Shown: positions 17,430-26,203, numbered from the stretch's first letter. The stretch: DNA of 64,000 bases from an uncultured Clostridia bacterium (GCA_934167755.1 CAKPLT010000005.1:27635-91634); one strand, 5' to 3'. The notes: a model not told the origin generated them from the letters alone. Numbers and translations: made by a program.

Positions 17430-17562
17430 AGAACAAGTAAGAAAAATTGAAAATTTTTCTTTGATTTGTTCTCGCCCGATTTGAGTTTTCGACTATAAGG
17501 AGAAAATCTCAAAGGGCTAGCGGTTGTTGCTTTTTATATGCCAGAAAAGTTATACTTTCCTG
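17430..17562 (-). repeat. Hairpin-rich leader segment between the thrS T-box and start codon
   Basis: Three hairpins follow each other: AGAACAA...TTGTTCT (about 17432-17474); CGCCC...GGGCTAGCG (about 17473-17523); and a dyad TATATGCCAGAAAAGT-TAT-ACTTTCCTGGTATATA (17534-17569). The piece AATCTCAAAGGGCTAG (17505-17520) recurs inverted at about 29280-29295, and TATGCYAGAAAAGT recurs at 29311-29324. This suggests an inserted small palindromic repeat rather than part of the T-box. Confidence 0.55.
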
Positions 17563-17567
17563 GTATA

Positions 17568-17770
17568 TAAAAACTCCCATAAGTATTTCTACTTATAGGA
17601 GTGATTATTACACGGTTCCATCCCAATATTTTACTTAATTTGATTTTAACGCTTCTTACGCGTCTAGCTTATTCACTAGAAACTTAAAGAGTTAGTTTTT
17701 CAAATATGTTTTCTTAAATTAGCTCTCAACCTCTGACTAATTTTCTCTGTTAGAAACCTCTATTTTACTT
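17568..17770 (-). ncRNA. T-box leader (tRNA-Thr sensing) of thrS
   Basis: On the minus strand the conserved T-box sequence appears as TGGGATGGAACCGTG (about 17608-17624). It is followed by a terminator hairpin (CTCCTATAAGTA...TACTTATGGGAG plus T-run, 17568-17603) that the antiterminator would disrupt. Stem I lies upstream; a likely specifier codon is ACU (complement at 17694-17696), which encodes Thr. Uncharged tRNA-Thr should promote read-through into thrS. Confidence 0.85.
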
Positions 17771-17776
17771 TTTCTC

Positions 17777-18127
17777 TTATATGTTTTTATATTCTCTTAT
17801 TTTTTTGTATGCATAAACAGCTGTAATTCCTAAAATTGTTACTGCAACTACCATCATAGTGTTTTCTGGTGCTCCTGCTTTTGGTAAGTTTGTACTGTAA
17901 TTATTAGTATTTGGATTAGTATTAGTATTTGGATTTGTGTTTGTATTTGGATTAGTATTTGTATTTGGATCATTACTATCTTCAGTATCTAATAATTCAC
18001 TTTGATCTTCATAAAAATTAAGTTCTGAATCTGAATCATCTAAAGCAAATACTTTTGTTGACATTGCAAATAATACAGCTCCTATAATTAATATTATCAT
18101 TGCTTTTAATATTTTTGTTCTCTTCAT
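17777..18127 (-). CDS. Small secreted surface protein with NPNT repeats and LPKAG sorting-like tail
   Basis: The protein is about 116 aa. A signal peptide (KILKAMIILIIGAVLFAMSTKVFA) is followed by an acidic segment, then about four Asn-Pro-Asn-Thr units in tandem. A C-terminal cell-wall sorting-type signal follows: NLPKAGAPENT, a membrane segment (MMVVAVTILGITAVYAYK) and a positive tail. LPKAG is a variant of the sortase motif LPXTG. With almost no globular domain it is probably a short wall-linked or membrane-held spacer peptide. The gene sits between ychF and the thrS T-box. A TTGCAA-17-TATAAA promoter is visible upstream (about 18180-18208). Confidence 0.75.
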   Translation of the reverse strand: MKRTKILKAMIILIIGAVLFAMSTKVFALDDSDSELNFYEDQSELLDTEDSNDPNTNTNPNTNTNPNTNTNPNTNNYSTNLPKAGAPENTMMVVAVTILGITAVYAYKKIREYKNI

Positions 18128-18271
18128 TTTCATACCTCTTTCTTAATATTTTTTATCTATTGTATTTCTCTCTCTTTTATTTATACTACATTTTTTTTAT
18201 AATTGCAAGTTTTTTTGCGTATTTTTTTATTTTATTTTCGTTTTTATCATAAATTATGGAATTTTACTATT

Positions 18272-19363
18272 TTATACATTAAATTTAAATAATACTACAT
18301 CTCCATCTTGCATTATATATTCCTTTCCTTCTTGGCGAACTAAACCTTTTTCTTTTGCAGCCACCATTGAACCTTCTCTTACTAAATCATTATATGAAAC
18401 AATCTCAGCCTTTATAAATCCTCTTTCTATATCAGAATGGATTTTTCCTGCTGCTTTTGGAGCTTTTGTTCCTTTTTTTATTGTCCAAGCTCTTACTTCT
18501 GGTTCTCCAGCTGTTAAGAATGACATTAAGCCCAATAAATCATAACTCTTTTTTATTAGTTTATCTAAGCCTGATTCTTCTAATCCTAATGCTTCTAGCA
18601 TTTCTTTTTTATCTTGTTCTTCTAGTCCTGATAGTTCTTCTTCAATTTTTACACATAGCGGTATTACTTCTGCATTTTCTTTTGAAGCATATTCTTTTAC
18701 CTGTTTTACCATTTCTTCATTATCTGCATCTTGTATTTGTTCTTCTGATATATTTGCAATATAAATTATTGGCTTTGCTGTTAATAAATACATATCTTTT
18801 AGCATTTCTTGTTCATCTTCATTATATTCCAAAGCTCTAGCAGGAATACCTTTTTCTAAATTTGATTTTATTTTTTCTATTAAATCAATTTCTGTTTGAT
18901 ATTTTTTATCTGCCTTTAAACTTTTTTTTGCTTTATCTAATCTTTTTGTTAGTGTTTCCATATCTGCAAATATTAATTCAAGATTTATTGTTTCAATATC
19001 TCTTAATGGATTAACACTTCCATCTACATGTATTACATTTGAATCCTCAAAACATCTTACTACTTGGCATATTGCATCAACTTCGCGAATATGTGATAAG
19101 AATTTATTTCCAAGACCTTCTCCTTTACTTGCTCCTTTTACAAGTCCAGCAATATCTACAAATTCTACAACAGCTTTTGTTACTTTTTGTGGCTTGTACA
19201 TTTCTGCTAATTTATCTATTCTTTCATCTGGAACAGCTACAACTCCTACATTTGGTTCTATTGTACAAAATGGATAGTTTGCACATTCTGCTCCTGCTTT
19301 TGTTATACTGTTAAACATTGTACTTTTTCCTACATTTGGTAATCCTACTATTCCTATTTTCAC
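18272..19363 (-). CDS. ychF: Redox-regulated ATPase/GTPase YchF
   Basis: The protein is 363 aa. It is an OBG-family P-loop protein with G1 GLPNVGKSTMFN, a switch region with YPFCTIEPNVGVV, G3 DIAGLVKGASKGEGLGN and a C-terminal TGS domain ending in MQDGDVVLFKFNV. YchF/OLA1 proteins prefer ATP and bind ribosomes. Start is GTG. A stand-alone gene here, followed by the small LPKAG protein. Confidence 0.97.
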   Translation of the reverse strand: MKIGIVGLPNVGKSTMFNSITKAGAECANYPFCTIEPNVGVVAVPDERIDKLAEMYKPQKVTKAVVEFVDIAGLVKGASKGEGLGNKFLSHIREVDAICQVVRCFEDSNVIHVDGSVNPLRDIETINLELIFADMETLTKRLDKAKKSLKADKKYQTEIDLIEKIKSNLEKGIPARALEYNEDEQEMLKDMYLLTAKPIIYIANISEEQIQDADNEEMVKQVKEYASKENAEVIPLCVKIEEELSGLEEQDKKEMLEALGLEESGLDKLIKKSYDLLGLMSFLTAGEPEVRAWTIKKGTKAPKAAGKIHSDIERGFIKAEIVSYNDLVREGSMVAAKEKGLVRQEGKEYIMQDGDVVLFKFNV

Positions 19364-19672
19364 TTTTATCTCATTCCTTCCTTTTTCTCATAATGTATAT
19401 TATAACAGATATTTGTATTTTATTAAATAGTTTTTTGAATTTTTTATTATTTATATGAAATCATAAAATTTAATTTTTCCCAAATATACTTAATACTATT
19501 TATAATAAGCAAAAAAATATCATTTTAAAGTTTAACAAGGTGTTTAAAATTTGGTGCAAGCAAATTTTAAATAGCAGAGCGTCCGCAGTTAAACGATAAA
19601 ATAATATTTTTTGCTTATATACTCTACAAAATAATGATTTAGTTCAAATAATACAAAGAAAGATTTAAAATA
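19364..19672. other. 309-bp intergenic region holding palindromic element E2
   Basis: Apart from the ychF promoter area (19364-19500) and element E2 (19505-19618), I see no gene. The last 54 bp before the acyltransferase stop codon are plain AT-rich sequence. Confidence 0.6.
19505..19618. repeat. Palindromic multi-stem element E2
   Basis: The outer arms are ATAAGCAAAAAAATATCATTTT and its imperfect complement ending GCTTAT. Inside, read on the minus strand, come CGTTTAAC, hairpin GCGGA-CGC-TCTGC, hairpin TTTAAAATTTG-CTTGCAC-CAAATTTTAAA, then ACACCTTGTTAAAC. The core is about 89% identical to E3 (44558-44666). Differences in the second hairpin are compensatory. It lies about 55 bp 3' of the acyltransferase gene. 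Confidence 0.8.
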
Positions 19673-20464
19673 TCAATCTAAACCATTATCTTGTAACTTA
19701 TATTCAATAACCTCAATATTACTATTTTTACTTCTTTCTACCATACAGTTATATACTTGATTTCTCAAATTTATTTTCTGTTCATTCATATTTAAAGATT
19801 TATCAGGAAAAAACGGTCCATCAATATATGTAACTATTTTTACTTTATCATTATTTTTTCCATAGCTTTGATATGTATTTGTCATACAAAAAGTCGGTTT
19901 ATTATATTGAATTGGATACTTAAATGATACAGCTTTAAATGGTCTTATTTTAGTATAATATGGCCAAATATGTGCTTCAGGATATATTGTAATTGGATGT
20001 CCTTTTTCAATATGTGTTTCTATTGCATTTATAAAATTTTTCATTCCATTTTTATTATTAGGAATTGGTATTGCTCCAAGTAATTGAATTCCATTTCCTA
20101 ATATTTTCATAGAAACATTTTCTGGATTTACTATAAAATGATTTCTTTTGGGATACATTGGTAAACTCGGAATAAATACATCTGCAAACACCTGAGTATG
20201 GTTTACATATACAAAATATCCTTCTTTTTTATATGACCTTAGTTTTTCTTTTCCTATATATTTTATTCTAAATTTTAGCTTTCCATATAATATCTTGATT
20301 GGCATACTTAATACATTTTGTAATAAAAGAGAAGCAAAATTCCATAAAGAATTTTTGTGTATATACTTATACTTCTCATCAATAATCCTTGGTGTGATTT
20401 TTGCTCCTGAAAACTCATCATTTAATTCATCTTTATAGTAATATACTTGTTTAGATTTCATCAT
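19673..20464 (-). CDS. PlsC-like 1-acylglycerol-3-phosphate acyltransferase family protein
   Basis: The protein is 263 aa. The acyltransferase motif I appears as NHTQVFAD (NHx4D-type catalytic His-Asp, near residue 89) and block III as YPEAH. A hydrophobic N-terminal stretch (LWNFASLLLQNVLSMPIKIL) would place it at the membrane. It should transfer an acyl chain to a lysolipid or a glycosylated acceptor; the substrate is not known. It overlaps the preceding GT8-acyltransferase gene by 14 nt, so it belongs to the same operon and may modify the same lipid. Confidence 0.8.
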   Translation of the reverse strand: MMKSKQVYYYKDELNDEFSGAKITPRIIDEKYKYIHKNSLWNFASLLLQNVLSMPIKILYGKLKFRIKYIGKEKLRSYKKEGYFVYVNHTQVFADVFIPSLPMYPKRNHFIVNPENVSMKILGNGIQLLGAIPIPNNKNGMKNFINAIETHIEKGHPITIYPEAHIWPYYTKIRPFKAVSFKYPIQYNKPTFCMTNTYQSYGKNNDKVKIVTYIDGPFFPDKSLNMNEQKINLRNQVYNCMVERSKNSNIEVIEYKLQDNGLD

Positions 20465-22253
20465 TTACTTCCTCTTTTATTGTAGTATATTCTAATGGAA
20501 TTTCATAAAATTCTTCATATATGTTTTTCCATACTTCAAAATTTTTGTTTTTCATAATTTCTACATTTTCTTTTTCTGATAATGTTACATCTGGATATAT
20601 TGGCTTTTCTATATGGACATAATATTCTTTTACAGGAAATCCATCTTCACCAATAATATTACTATCTTTCATAGTTATAAATATTGGTATTACCGGTACA
20701 TTACTTCTTGTTGCTATTTTATATGCTCCATTTTTTAGTGGCTTTGGTTTTTCATAATTCCACCATAAACTTTGTTCTGGATATATCAATATAAAATCTC
20801 CTCTTTTTAAAATAGTATCTGCTGCTTGCATAAATTTTATCATTGTTCTTGTATTTGAGCTTAATGGTAATGTATCTGCATTTCTAAACAAGAATCCATA
20901 GAATCCCGGAAAGTTTGTATAATTTCCTTCTCTTATTACTTTATATAATTTTTTCTTTTTTCGTTGCCCTGATAACGAAAATATTTCTTCTATAGTAAAT
21001 GAATCAAATGGATTAAAATGATTGCATGTAATTAATGCTCCATTTTTCATTTCACTCAAATATTCAAGACCTTCTACATCTTTTATAATCAATTTATTGT
21101 CTTTTATTATTGCATCTAAAAATCTTTCACCTAATTTATTTGCAAATTTATTTTTCCATTTATTTGTTCTTTTTGTTTTTAAATAATCTACATTCTCAGG
21201 TGTTAATTCTATTGATGGAGGATCATTTTCAGCATCAACATCAAATTTTCCTTCTTTTTCAAGTTGTTTTATTTTTTCTAATATTTCTATTCTTTCTTGT
21301 GATTTTTCTGTCACTTGCACATTTCTGTACATTCTGTCATCTCCAACGCAGTCTGATTCTTTTTGTGCAAGTTCTCTTAATGCAATATCTGCTTCTCTAT
21401 CTTTATATTTCATTTCATCTGTAAAATTTTCTTTTATTTTATTAATTGCTTCATAAAATTCTGTTTGTTTTGCTAAATCCCAAAAATACTTTCCAAATCT
21501 GATATCATCATAATGCCATGGTTTGTATTGATAATTATAATGTATCAGTTTAATTTCTTCTTCTTTCATATCATCACTTGCTGTTGGCATTAAATTCCAT
21601 GCTGTAGGTATAAGTTTTACTCTTCCTTTACAGATTCTATTTAAATAGTCTTGGTCTTGTATTACAGAAAACTTTATATTTTCTAATAAATATAAGAATT
21701 TTTCTTGAAATTGGAATTTTCTAAGTTCATCCAAATTCATTACTAACATTCCTGCATTAAAATATGTCTTATAACTTGCTACTCCTACTACTTTTTCAAC
21801 ATATTCTTGGAATACTTCGTTTTTTTGAATTATATCATCAGGTACTGCTCCTAGTAGATTATCTCCAATGTCAATTTGGTATAATTCTGCTATATCTTTT
21901 AATAAAACTATATCACTATCTAAATAAATTACTTTATTATATTGTGGGTATAAGTTTGAAATAAATAGTCTAAAATATGTTGTCATTGAGAAATAGTCTC
22001 TCGTGTATAATTTATTTTTTATTTTTTCTATATAATAATTTAAATCTACATATTCTATACTTATATTTTCTCTTGTATATTTATTAATTTTTTCTTTACT
22101 TTCTTCGCTCATTCTTGTATATAATACTTTTATTACATAATAATATTCTTGTGATGCATTGTTTACCAATGATTGCAATGTTACTGCTAAAAATGGTACA
22201 TAATCATCATCAACTGCAAAGAAAATTGGTATTATTTCTTGATATTTTTCCAT
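20451..22253 (-). CDS. Bifunctional GT8 glycosyltransferase - lysolipid acyltransferase fusion
   Basis: The protein is 600 aa with two domains. Residues 1 to about 270 form a family 8 glycosyltransferase (IPIFFAVDDDYVPFLAVTL start, metal-binding LDSDIV, FNAGMLVMNL, and HYNYQYKPWHY near its end). A charged, probably helical linker lies around 275-365. Residues about 370-600 form a PlsC-type acyltransferase with NHFNPFD (catalytic HxxxxD), YPEQSLWW and a conserved VPVIPIF strand. It would glycosylate and acylate a common acceptor, most likely a membrane glycolipid or wall polymer precursor; this is inference. Its ATG directly follows the TAG of the upstream GT8 gene (TAGATG). Confidence 0.85.
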   Translation of the reverse strand: MEKYQEIIPIFFAVDDDYVPFLAVTLQSLVNNASQEYYYVIKVLYTRMSEESKEKINKYTRENISIEYVDLNYYIEKIKNKLYTRDYFSMTTYFRLFISNLYPQYNKVIYLDSDIVLLKDIAELYQIDIGDNLLGAVPDDIIQKNEVFQEYVEKVVGVASYKTYFNAGMLVMNLDELRKFQFQEKFLYLLENIKFSVIQDQDYLNRICKGRVKLIPTAWNLMPTASDDMKEEEIKLIHYNYQYKPWHYDDIRFGKYFWDLAKQTEFYEAINKIKENFTDEMKYKDREADIALRELAQKESDCVGDDRMYRNVQVTEKSQERIEILEKIKQLEKEGKFDVDAENDPPSIELTPENVDYLKTKRTNKWKNKFANKLGERFLDAIIKDNKLIIKDVEGLEYLSEMKNGALITCNHFNPFDSFTIEEIFSLSGQRKKKKLYKVIREGNYTNFPGFYGFLFRNADTLPLSSNTRTMIKFMQAADTILKRGDFILIYPEQSLWWNYEKPKPLKNGAYKIATRSNVPVIPIFITMKDSNIIGEDGFPVKEYYVHIEKPIYPDVTLSEKENVEIMKNKNFEVWKNIYEEFYEIPLEYTTIKEEVNDEI

Positions 22254-23093
22254 CTAAACTTCCTCTTTCATTCTTGCATTATATTCTTCTTTTAATTTCA
22301 AATATTCTTCTAAATCTTTGTCAAAATAATAACATTTTAAAACTTTATGAACTTCTTCAATATTCCATTGCTTAAAATTTTCTGTGTGTGGATATGGTAA
22401 AAGCATTAATCTTTTACAAAAATGACATATTATTGTGTCTTTTTTATTGAATTTTGATTGTTCATTATATATTCTTGGTATAATTTTCTTTTTGGTTGTT
22501 GACCAAAATATTGCATCTTGATCTGCAAATAACATTTTTTTAGTTTTTATTCTTTCCCTTGCTTTTTCTAAGAGCTTTGTTTCTTTTATTTTTTTCATAT
22601 TTAATAATAGCATTCCAGCATTTATATAGTCTGGTCTTATTAGCCAACATCCATATTTTTCTTTTACTGCTGCATATTCATAATTTTTAATATCTATGTT
22701 ATATAACTGTGAAATATCACCACCTGCCATCATATCTATATCTAAATACAATAATTTTTCTGGCATTTCTGGTATTAAATCTGCTAATAATCGTAATAAT
22801 GTATATGGGGTACAATATGCACCTTCATTTACACAGTTTTTAAATTGATTTTCATATATTTCTGTTACATCTATTCTTATTACTTGATTTTCTGAATTTT
22901 TTCTTTTGAATACTTGGTTTAAAAAATCTACTTGTTCTTCACTTATTGGTGTATATTCTGGTTTTATTCTTGTTAATTCTGCAGTAAATATATAACATTT
23001 TATTTGTTCCTGTGTTCTGTTTGTTATTGATATTAGTTCTGTTAAAGCTCCATCAAATACTTTTTCATTTCCACATAATAATAAGTTTATCAT
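22254..23093 (-). CDS. Family 8 glycosyltransferase
   Basis: The protein is 279 aa. The metal-binding DxD-type motif is YLDIDMMAGGD and the acceptor-side segment is YINAGMLLLNMKKI; a DQDAIFW motif follows and HFCKR is the C-terminal region. This is the GT8 (LgtC/glycogenin-like) fold, retaining, normally using UDP-glucose or UDP-galactose. It opens a three-gene operon with the GT8-acyltransferase fusion and a PlsC-like enzyme. Confidence 0.88.
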   Translation of the reverse strand: MINLLLCGNEKVFDGALTELISITNRTQEQIKCYIFTAELTRIKPEYTPISEEQVDFLNQVFKRKNSENQVIRIDVTEIYENQFKNCVNEGAYCTPYTLLRLLADLIPEMPEKLLYLDIDMMAGGDISQLYNIDIKNYEYAAVKEKYGCWLIRPDYINAGMLLLNMKKIKETKLLEKARERIKTKKMLFADQDAIFWSTTKKKIIPRIYNEQSKFNKKDTIICHFCKRLMLLPYPHTENFKQWNIEEVHKVLKCYYFDKDLEEYLKLKEEYNARMKEEV

Positions 23094-23211
23094 TTTATCC
23101 TCTTCTTCTTATTTTTTCACTTATTAATTTTAACATTTTGTTTCATTTTTATCAAGAATTTTTTACATTAATTTTAAATAATAGCGTAAAAGAGCAAATT
23201 AACTCGAAAAT

Positions 23212-23694
23212 TTAAATTTTTTTCCTTGAAAATTCTTTTATATCATCATATACTTGTTTTTCCAAGAAATTTTTATTATCTTCTATATTATTTCTTATTT
23301 TACTTGCACTTATAGGAATTTGTACTTTTTTTATATCAACAGTTCTGTTTTTAATTCCAAGATATTGTGCTACTTTTTCTCCATATGGTTCGCTGCTATA
23401 AAAACAAGTCACTGGTATTCCTTCTATTTGCTTTATTAAATATTCCATTTGAATTTTTACACTTTCTTCATCTAAACCATATTGTTTAGGACTGTTATAC
23501 GCATAAATTAGTTTTACTTTTTTATACTTATTTTTTATCCACTGTGCCCTTTTTTCTATCGGTATATTAATAATATCTGTATCATATATAACGATATAAA
23601 ATTCATCTGTTTCTCTTAACGCTGTTTCTATTAAATATTCATGTCCTTTATGAAATGGTGCAAATTTTCCAATTGTAAATCCTACCTTTTTCAT
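23212..23694 (-). CDS. NadR/CoaD-like nucleotidyltransferase
   Basis: The protein is 160 aa. The nucleotide-binding start GFTIGKFAPFHKGHEYLI contains the HxGH motif of cytidylyltransferase-like enzymes, and the C-terminal ISASKIRNN matches the ISxTKIR motif of this superfamily. It resembles the NMN adenylyltransferase domain of NadR, without the kinase domain. It therefore may take part in NAD salvage, but a cytidylyltransferase role cannot be excluded. It stands alone, with about 118 bp to the GT operon downstream. Confidence 0.75.
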   Translation of the reverse strand: MKKVGFTIGKFAPFHKGHEYLIETALRETDEFYIVIYDTDIINIPIEKRAQWIKNKYKKVKLIYAYNSPKQYGLDEESVKIQMEYLIKQIEGIPVTCFYSSEPYGEKVAQYLGIKNRTVDIKKVQIPISASKIRNNIEDNKNFLEKQVYDDIKEFSRKKI

Positions 23695-23761
23695 AATTTT
23701 CTCCTTTTCTCTCTTTTTCTTTATATTTTATTTTATGTTTCTAAAATTGTCAAGAAATATT

Positions 23762-23790
23762 AAAAGCCGTTCTTTTATTGAACAGCTTTT
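23762..23790 (-). terminator. Terminator after the ABC transporter ATPase gene
   Basis: AAAAGC(C)GTTC and GAAC(A)GCTTTT form a stem around a 7-nt loop. It overlaps the last codons of the ATPase gene and is T-rich on both sides. Confidence 0.6.
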
Positions 23791-24437
23791 TTCTGTAAAT
23801 CATAAACTATATCTACATTATCACAAACATTTTGAGAATGTGTAACAATTATAATACACTTGTTTTCATCTCTAGCAAGTGTTTTAAAAATTTTTAGAAT
23901 TTCGTTTTCTGTATCTTTGTCTAAATTTCCTGTTGGTTCATCAGCAATAATGATTTTAGGGTTATACGCCAAACTTCTTGCAATAGCAATACGCTGTTGT
24001 TCCCCTCCTGAAAGTTTTAATATTTTTCTATTTGCTTTATCCTCAGAAAGTCCTACATTTTTCATCAATTCTAAAGCTTTTTGTTTTTTATCTTCTACTT
24101 TTACTTTACTAATATCCATTGATAAAATTATATTTTCCAATGCTGTTAGTCTTGGCAATAAATTGTAACTTTGAAATACAATTCCTATATCTGTATTTCT
24201 ATAAGTATCTAAATTCATCTTTTTTAATTCTTTACCATCATATAAAATTTGACCTTCTGTGCAATTTTCTAATCCCGTAATAAGTGATAATAATGTTGTT
24301 TTTCCACTTCCACTTTTTCCTTTTATTGCATACATTTTACCTTCTTCAAAATCATAGTTTATATTTTTAAATACATAACTATCTTTTGGTGCATCTTTAT
24401 ATCTGTAACATACATTTTCTAATTTTAATATTCCCAT
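23775..24437 (-). CDS. ABC transporter ATP-binding protein (LolD/MacB class)
   Basis: The protein is 220 aa. Walker A GKSGSGKTT, Q-loop VFQSYNLLPRL, signature LSGGEQQRIAIARSL, Walker B IIADEPTGNLD and the switch His in VTHSQ are intact. It follows the FtsX-like permease gene after about 100 bp that hold palindrome R2, and with it forms a type VII ABC transporter. The nearby two-component system (26605-28291) may control it, as in Bce-like systems. Confidence 0.93.
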   Translation of the reverse strand: MGILKLENVCYRYKDAPKDSYVFKNINYDFEEGKMYAIKGKSGSGKTTLLSLITGLENCTEGQILYDGKELKKMNLDTYRNTDIGIVFQSYNLLPRLTALENIILSMDISKVKVEDKKQKALELMKNVGLSEDKANRKILKLSGGEQQRIAIARSLAYNPKIIIADEPTGNLDKDTENEILKIFKTLARDENKCIIIVTHSQNVCDNVDIVYDLQKKAVQ

Positions 24438-24473
24438 TTTTTATATCCTCTCTTTCTCTTGGCTTACATCAAG

Positions 24474-24536
24474 TTGGAAAATAATTACAATTTTGACTGT
24501 TTCAAATTTCATTGTCAAAATTTAATTCTTTTCCAA
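24474..24536. repeat. Palindromic repeat R, copy 2
   Basis: This 63-bp hairpin has arms TTGGAAAATAATTACAATTT (continuing TGAC) and GTCAAAATTTAATTCTTTTC (continuing CAA), pairing at about 21 of 24 positions around the loop TGTTTCAAATTTCATT. It is an inverted copy of 10385-10445. It sits between the permease stop codon and the ATPase start of one operon, so it would be transcribed. Confidence 0.75.
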
Positions 24537-24541
24537 CCTCA

Positions 24542-26101
24542 TTATGATCTTTCTTTTAAAATAGTCAATGGTGAAAAACGCTGTATACTAATCATTGATG
24601 CTAAACTACTAATTAATGTTAATAATAATCCAATTCCTAACAATTGTATTACCACTGTAAAATCAACAACCGCTTCCATATTTTGAATTGTTTGAACTTT
24701 TCCACCTTTATTAAATTGCATCTCCATTCCTCCATGTTTACCAAAATTATTTGACATTTCTTCCTGTGCATCTTGACTTGATTCAATTTCATTTGCTAAT
24801 AACATATTTCCTACTGGCTTTGCTAAGAATGCTCCAATTATTGCTCCTATTATTAATGAAATTGTAGAAACGATTAGTAATTCTAGTACAAACTGCATTG
24901 TTAATTTTAGTTTACTCATTCCTATTGTTCTAAATACACCAATTTCGTATTTTCTTTCTCTAATGTTTATCATATTAATTACAAATAATACTAAAGAAGA
25001 TATTATTAATGTAATAATCAAAAATGTAGTTGCAAAAGTTTTTACATTTTCAATTGATTCTGTTGCACTTGTTATTTCATCTAAATTTGTATTAACAGTA
25101 TAGTATTCATTTAGTCCTTTTTCTTTTACTTCTGTTGTAAATGCTTCGATATCATCTTCACTATTTAAAATAAATGATGGTGTTACATTTGTTGTAAGTG
25201 TACTATCATCTGCAACAAGTTGTTTAATTACTTCACTTCCTGTAATTATTTTATTTGCTGATTTTGAGTACATACTTGCTGTATCTCCATTATCATTATT
25301 GCTACTATAAATACCTGTTACTTTAAAATCATATGTTTTTTCTGTTGTTGAATTTTTTAATGTAATTGTATCTCCAACCTTTACACTATTTAAAGTTGCT
25401 AATTCTGAACTTATTACACATTCAAATCCATTGAAATCTGATATCATTTCTCCATCTGTTATTGTTGATGTTCCTTCTGTAAATTCTGTCATTGCATCAT
25501 ATGAAGAATATCCATCTAATTCAAAATCACCTGTAAGGTTCTTATCACTTTCAAATTTTTCTTTTGATTTTGTAATTACTGTTGTTGTATTATTCTCTGT
25601 TACTGTGTGTCTTTCACCCAATTGTCCTTCTGGCATATTAGGTCTATTTCCAGAACTACCTGTAGTACTTGTTGTTGTATTTGATGATGTTGTTGTTTGT
25701 TTATCTTCTACTTCATATTCAAATGAATCTGTTGCTTTGCTTAATGTGTCACTATTTAATGAAGTTGTATAAGTATAATAATATCCTTTTAAATAACTAC
25801 TTTCCCCATAATTTTTAACATCATCAATTGTTAGTGATTGTATATTATTAAAAGCTTCTATATTCTCTTTTTGTGCATCTTCTCCACCTTTAAAATTCTT
25901 TCCTAATTGTCCCCTATCAAATGATATTGTTGCAATTAAGTCGTGTGATTCTTCATAGTTTTTTACTATTGTATTTGCTGTATTTCTTATTGCCAATGTT
26001 ACTGTTGATGCACATGCTATTGTTAGTATTATTATGCCTATTAATATGTTCCTTCCTTTGTTTCTAAAAATTGATATTAAACTATTTTTCAAAATATACA
26101 T
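24542..26101 (-). CDS. FtsX-like ABC transporter permease
   Basis: The protein is 519 aa. An N-terminal membrane segment (ILIGIIILTIACASTVTLAI) is followed by an extracytoplasmic domain of about 330 residues with a Thr/Ser/Asn-rich stretch near 133-165. Three C-terminal membrane segments follow (from FLIITLIISSLVLFVINMI, LLIVSTISLIIGAIIGAFL and IQLLGIGLLLTLISSLASM) and the typical end PLTILKERS. It pairs with the ATPase at 23775-24437. Its job could be export of a peptide or envelope signalling. Confidence 0.9.
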   Translation of the reverse strand: MYILKNSLISIFRNKGRNILIGIIILTIACASTVTLAIRNTANTIVKNYEESHDLIATISFDRGQLGKNFKGGEDAQKENIEAFNNIQSLTIDDVKNYGESSYLKGYYYTYTTSLNSDTLSKATDSFEYEVEDKQTTTSSNTTTSTTGSSGNRPNMPEGQLGERHTVTENNTTTVITKSKEKFESDKNLTGDFELDGYSSYDAMTEFTEGTSTITDGEMISDFNGFECVISSELATLNSVKVGDTITLKNSTTEKTYDFKVTGIYSSNNDNGDTASMYSKSANKIITGSEVIKQLVADDSTLTTNVTPSFILNSEDDIEAFTTEVKEKGLNEYYTVNTNLDEITSATESIENVKTFATTFLIITLIISSLVLFVINMINIRERKYEIGVFRTIGMSKLKLTMQFVLELLIVSTISLIIGAIIGAFLAKPVGNMLLANEIESSQDAQEEMSNNFGKHGGMEMQFNKGGKVQTIQNMEAVVDFTVVIQLLGIGLLLTLISSLASMISIQRFSPLTILKERS

Positions 26102-26203
26102 TTTCTTCCTCCTTGTATTTATTAATTTAATTATTATTTTCCAATTCGAATATTAATATAATATATAAAGATTGAAAATTTATTGAAAAGTATCTCATTG
26201 AAA

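Noticed and set aside
17905..17975. Short tandem DNA repeats (TTAGTATTTGGATTTG-like) that look like a mini CRISPR or VNTR
   Set aside because: They encode the NPNT amino-acid repeats of the small surface protein; there are no spacers and no cas genes.
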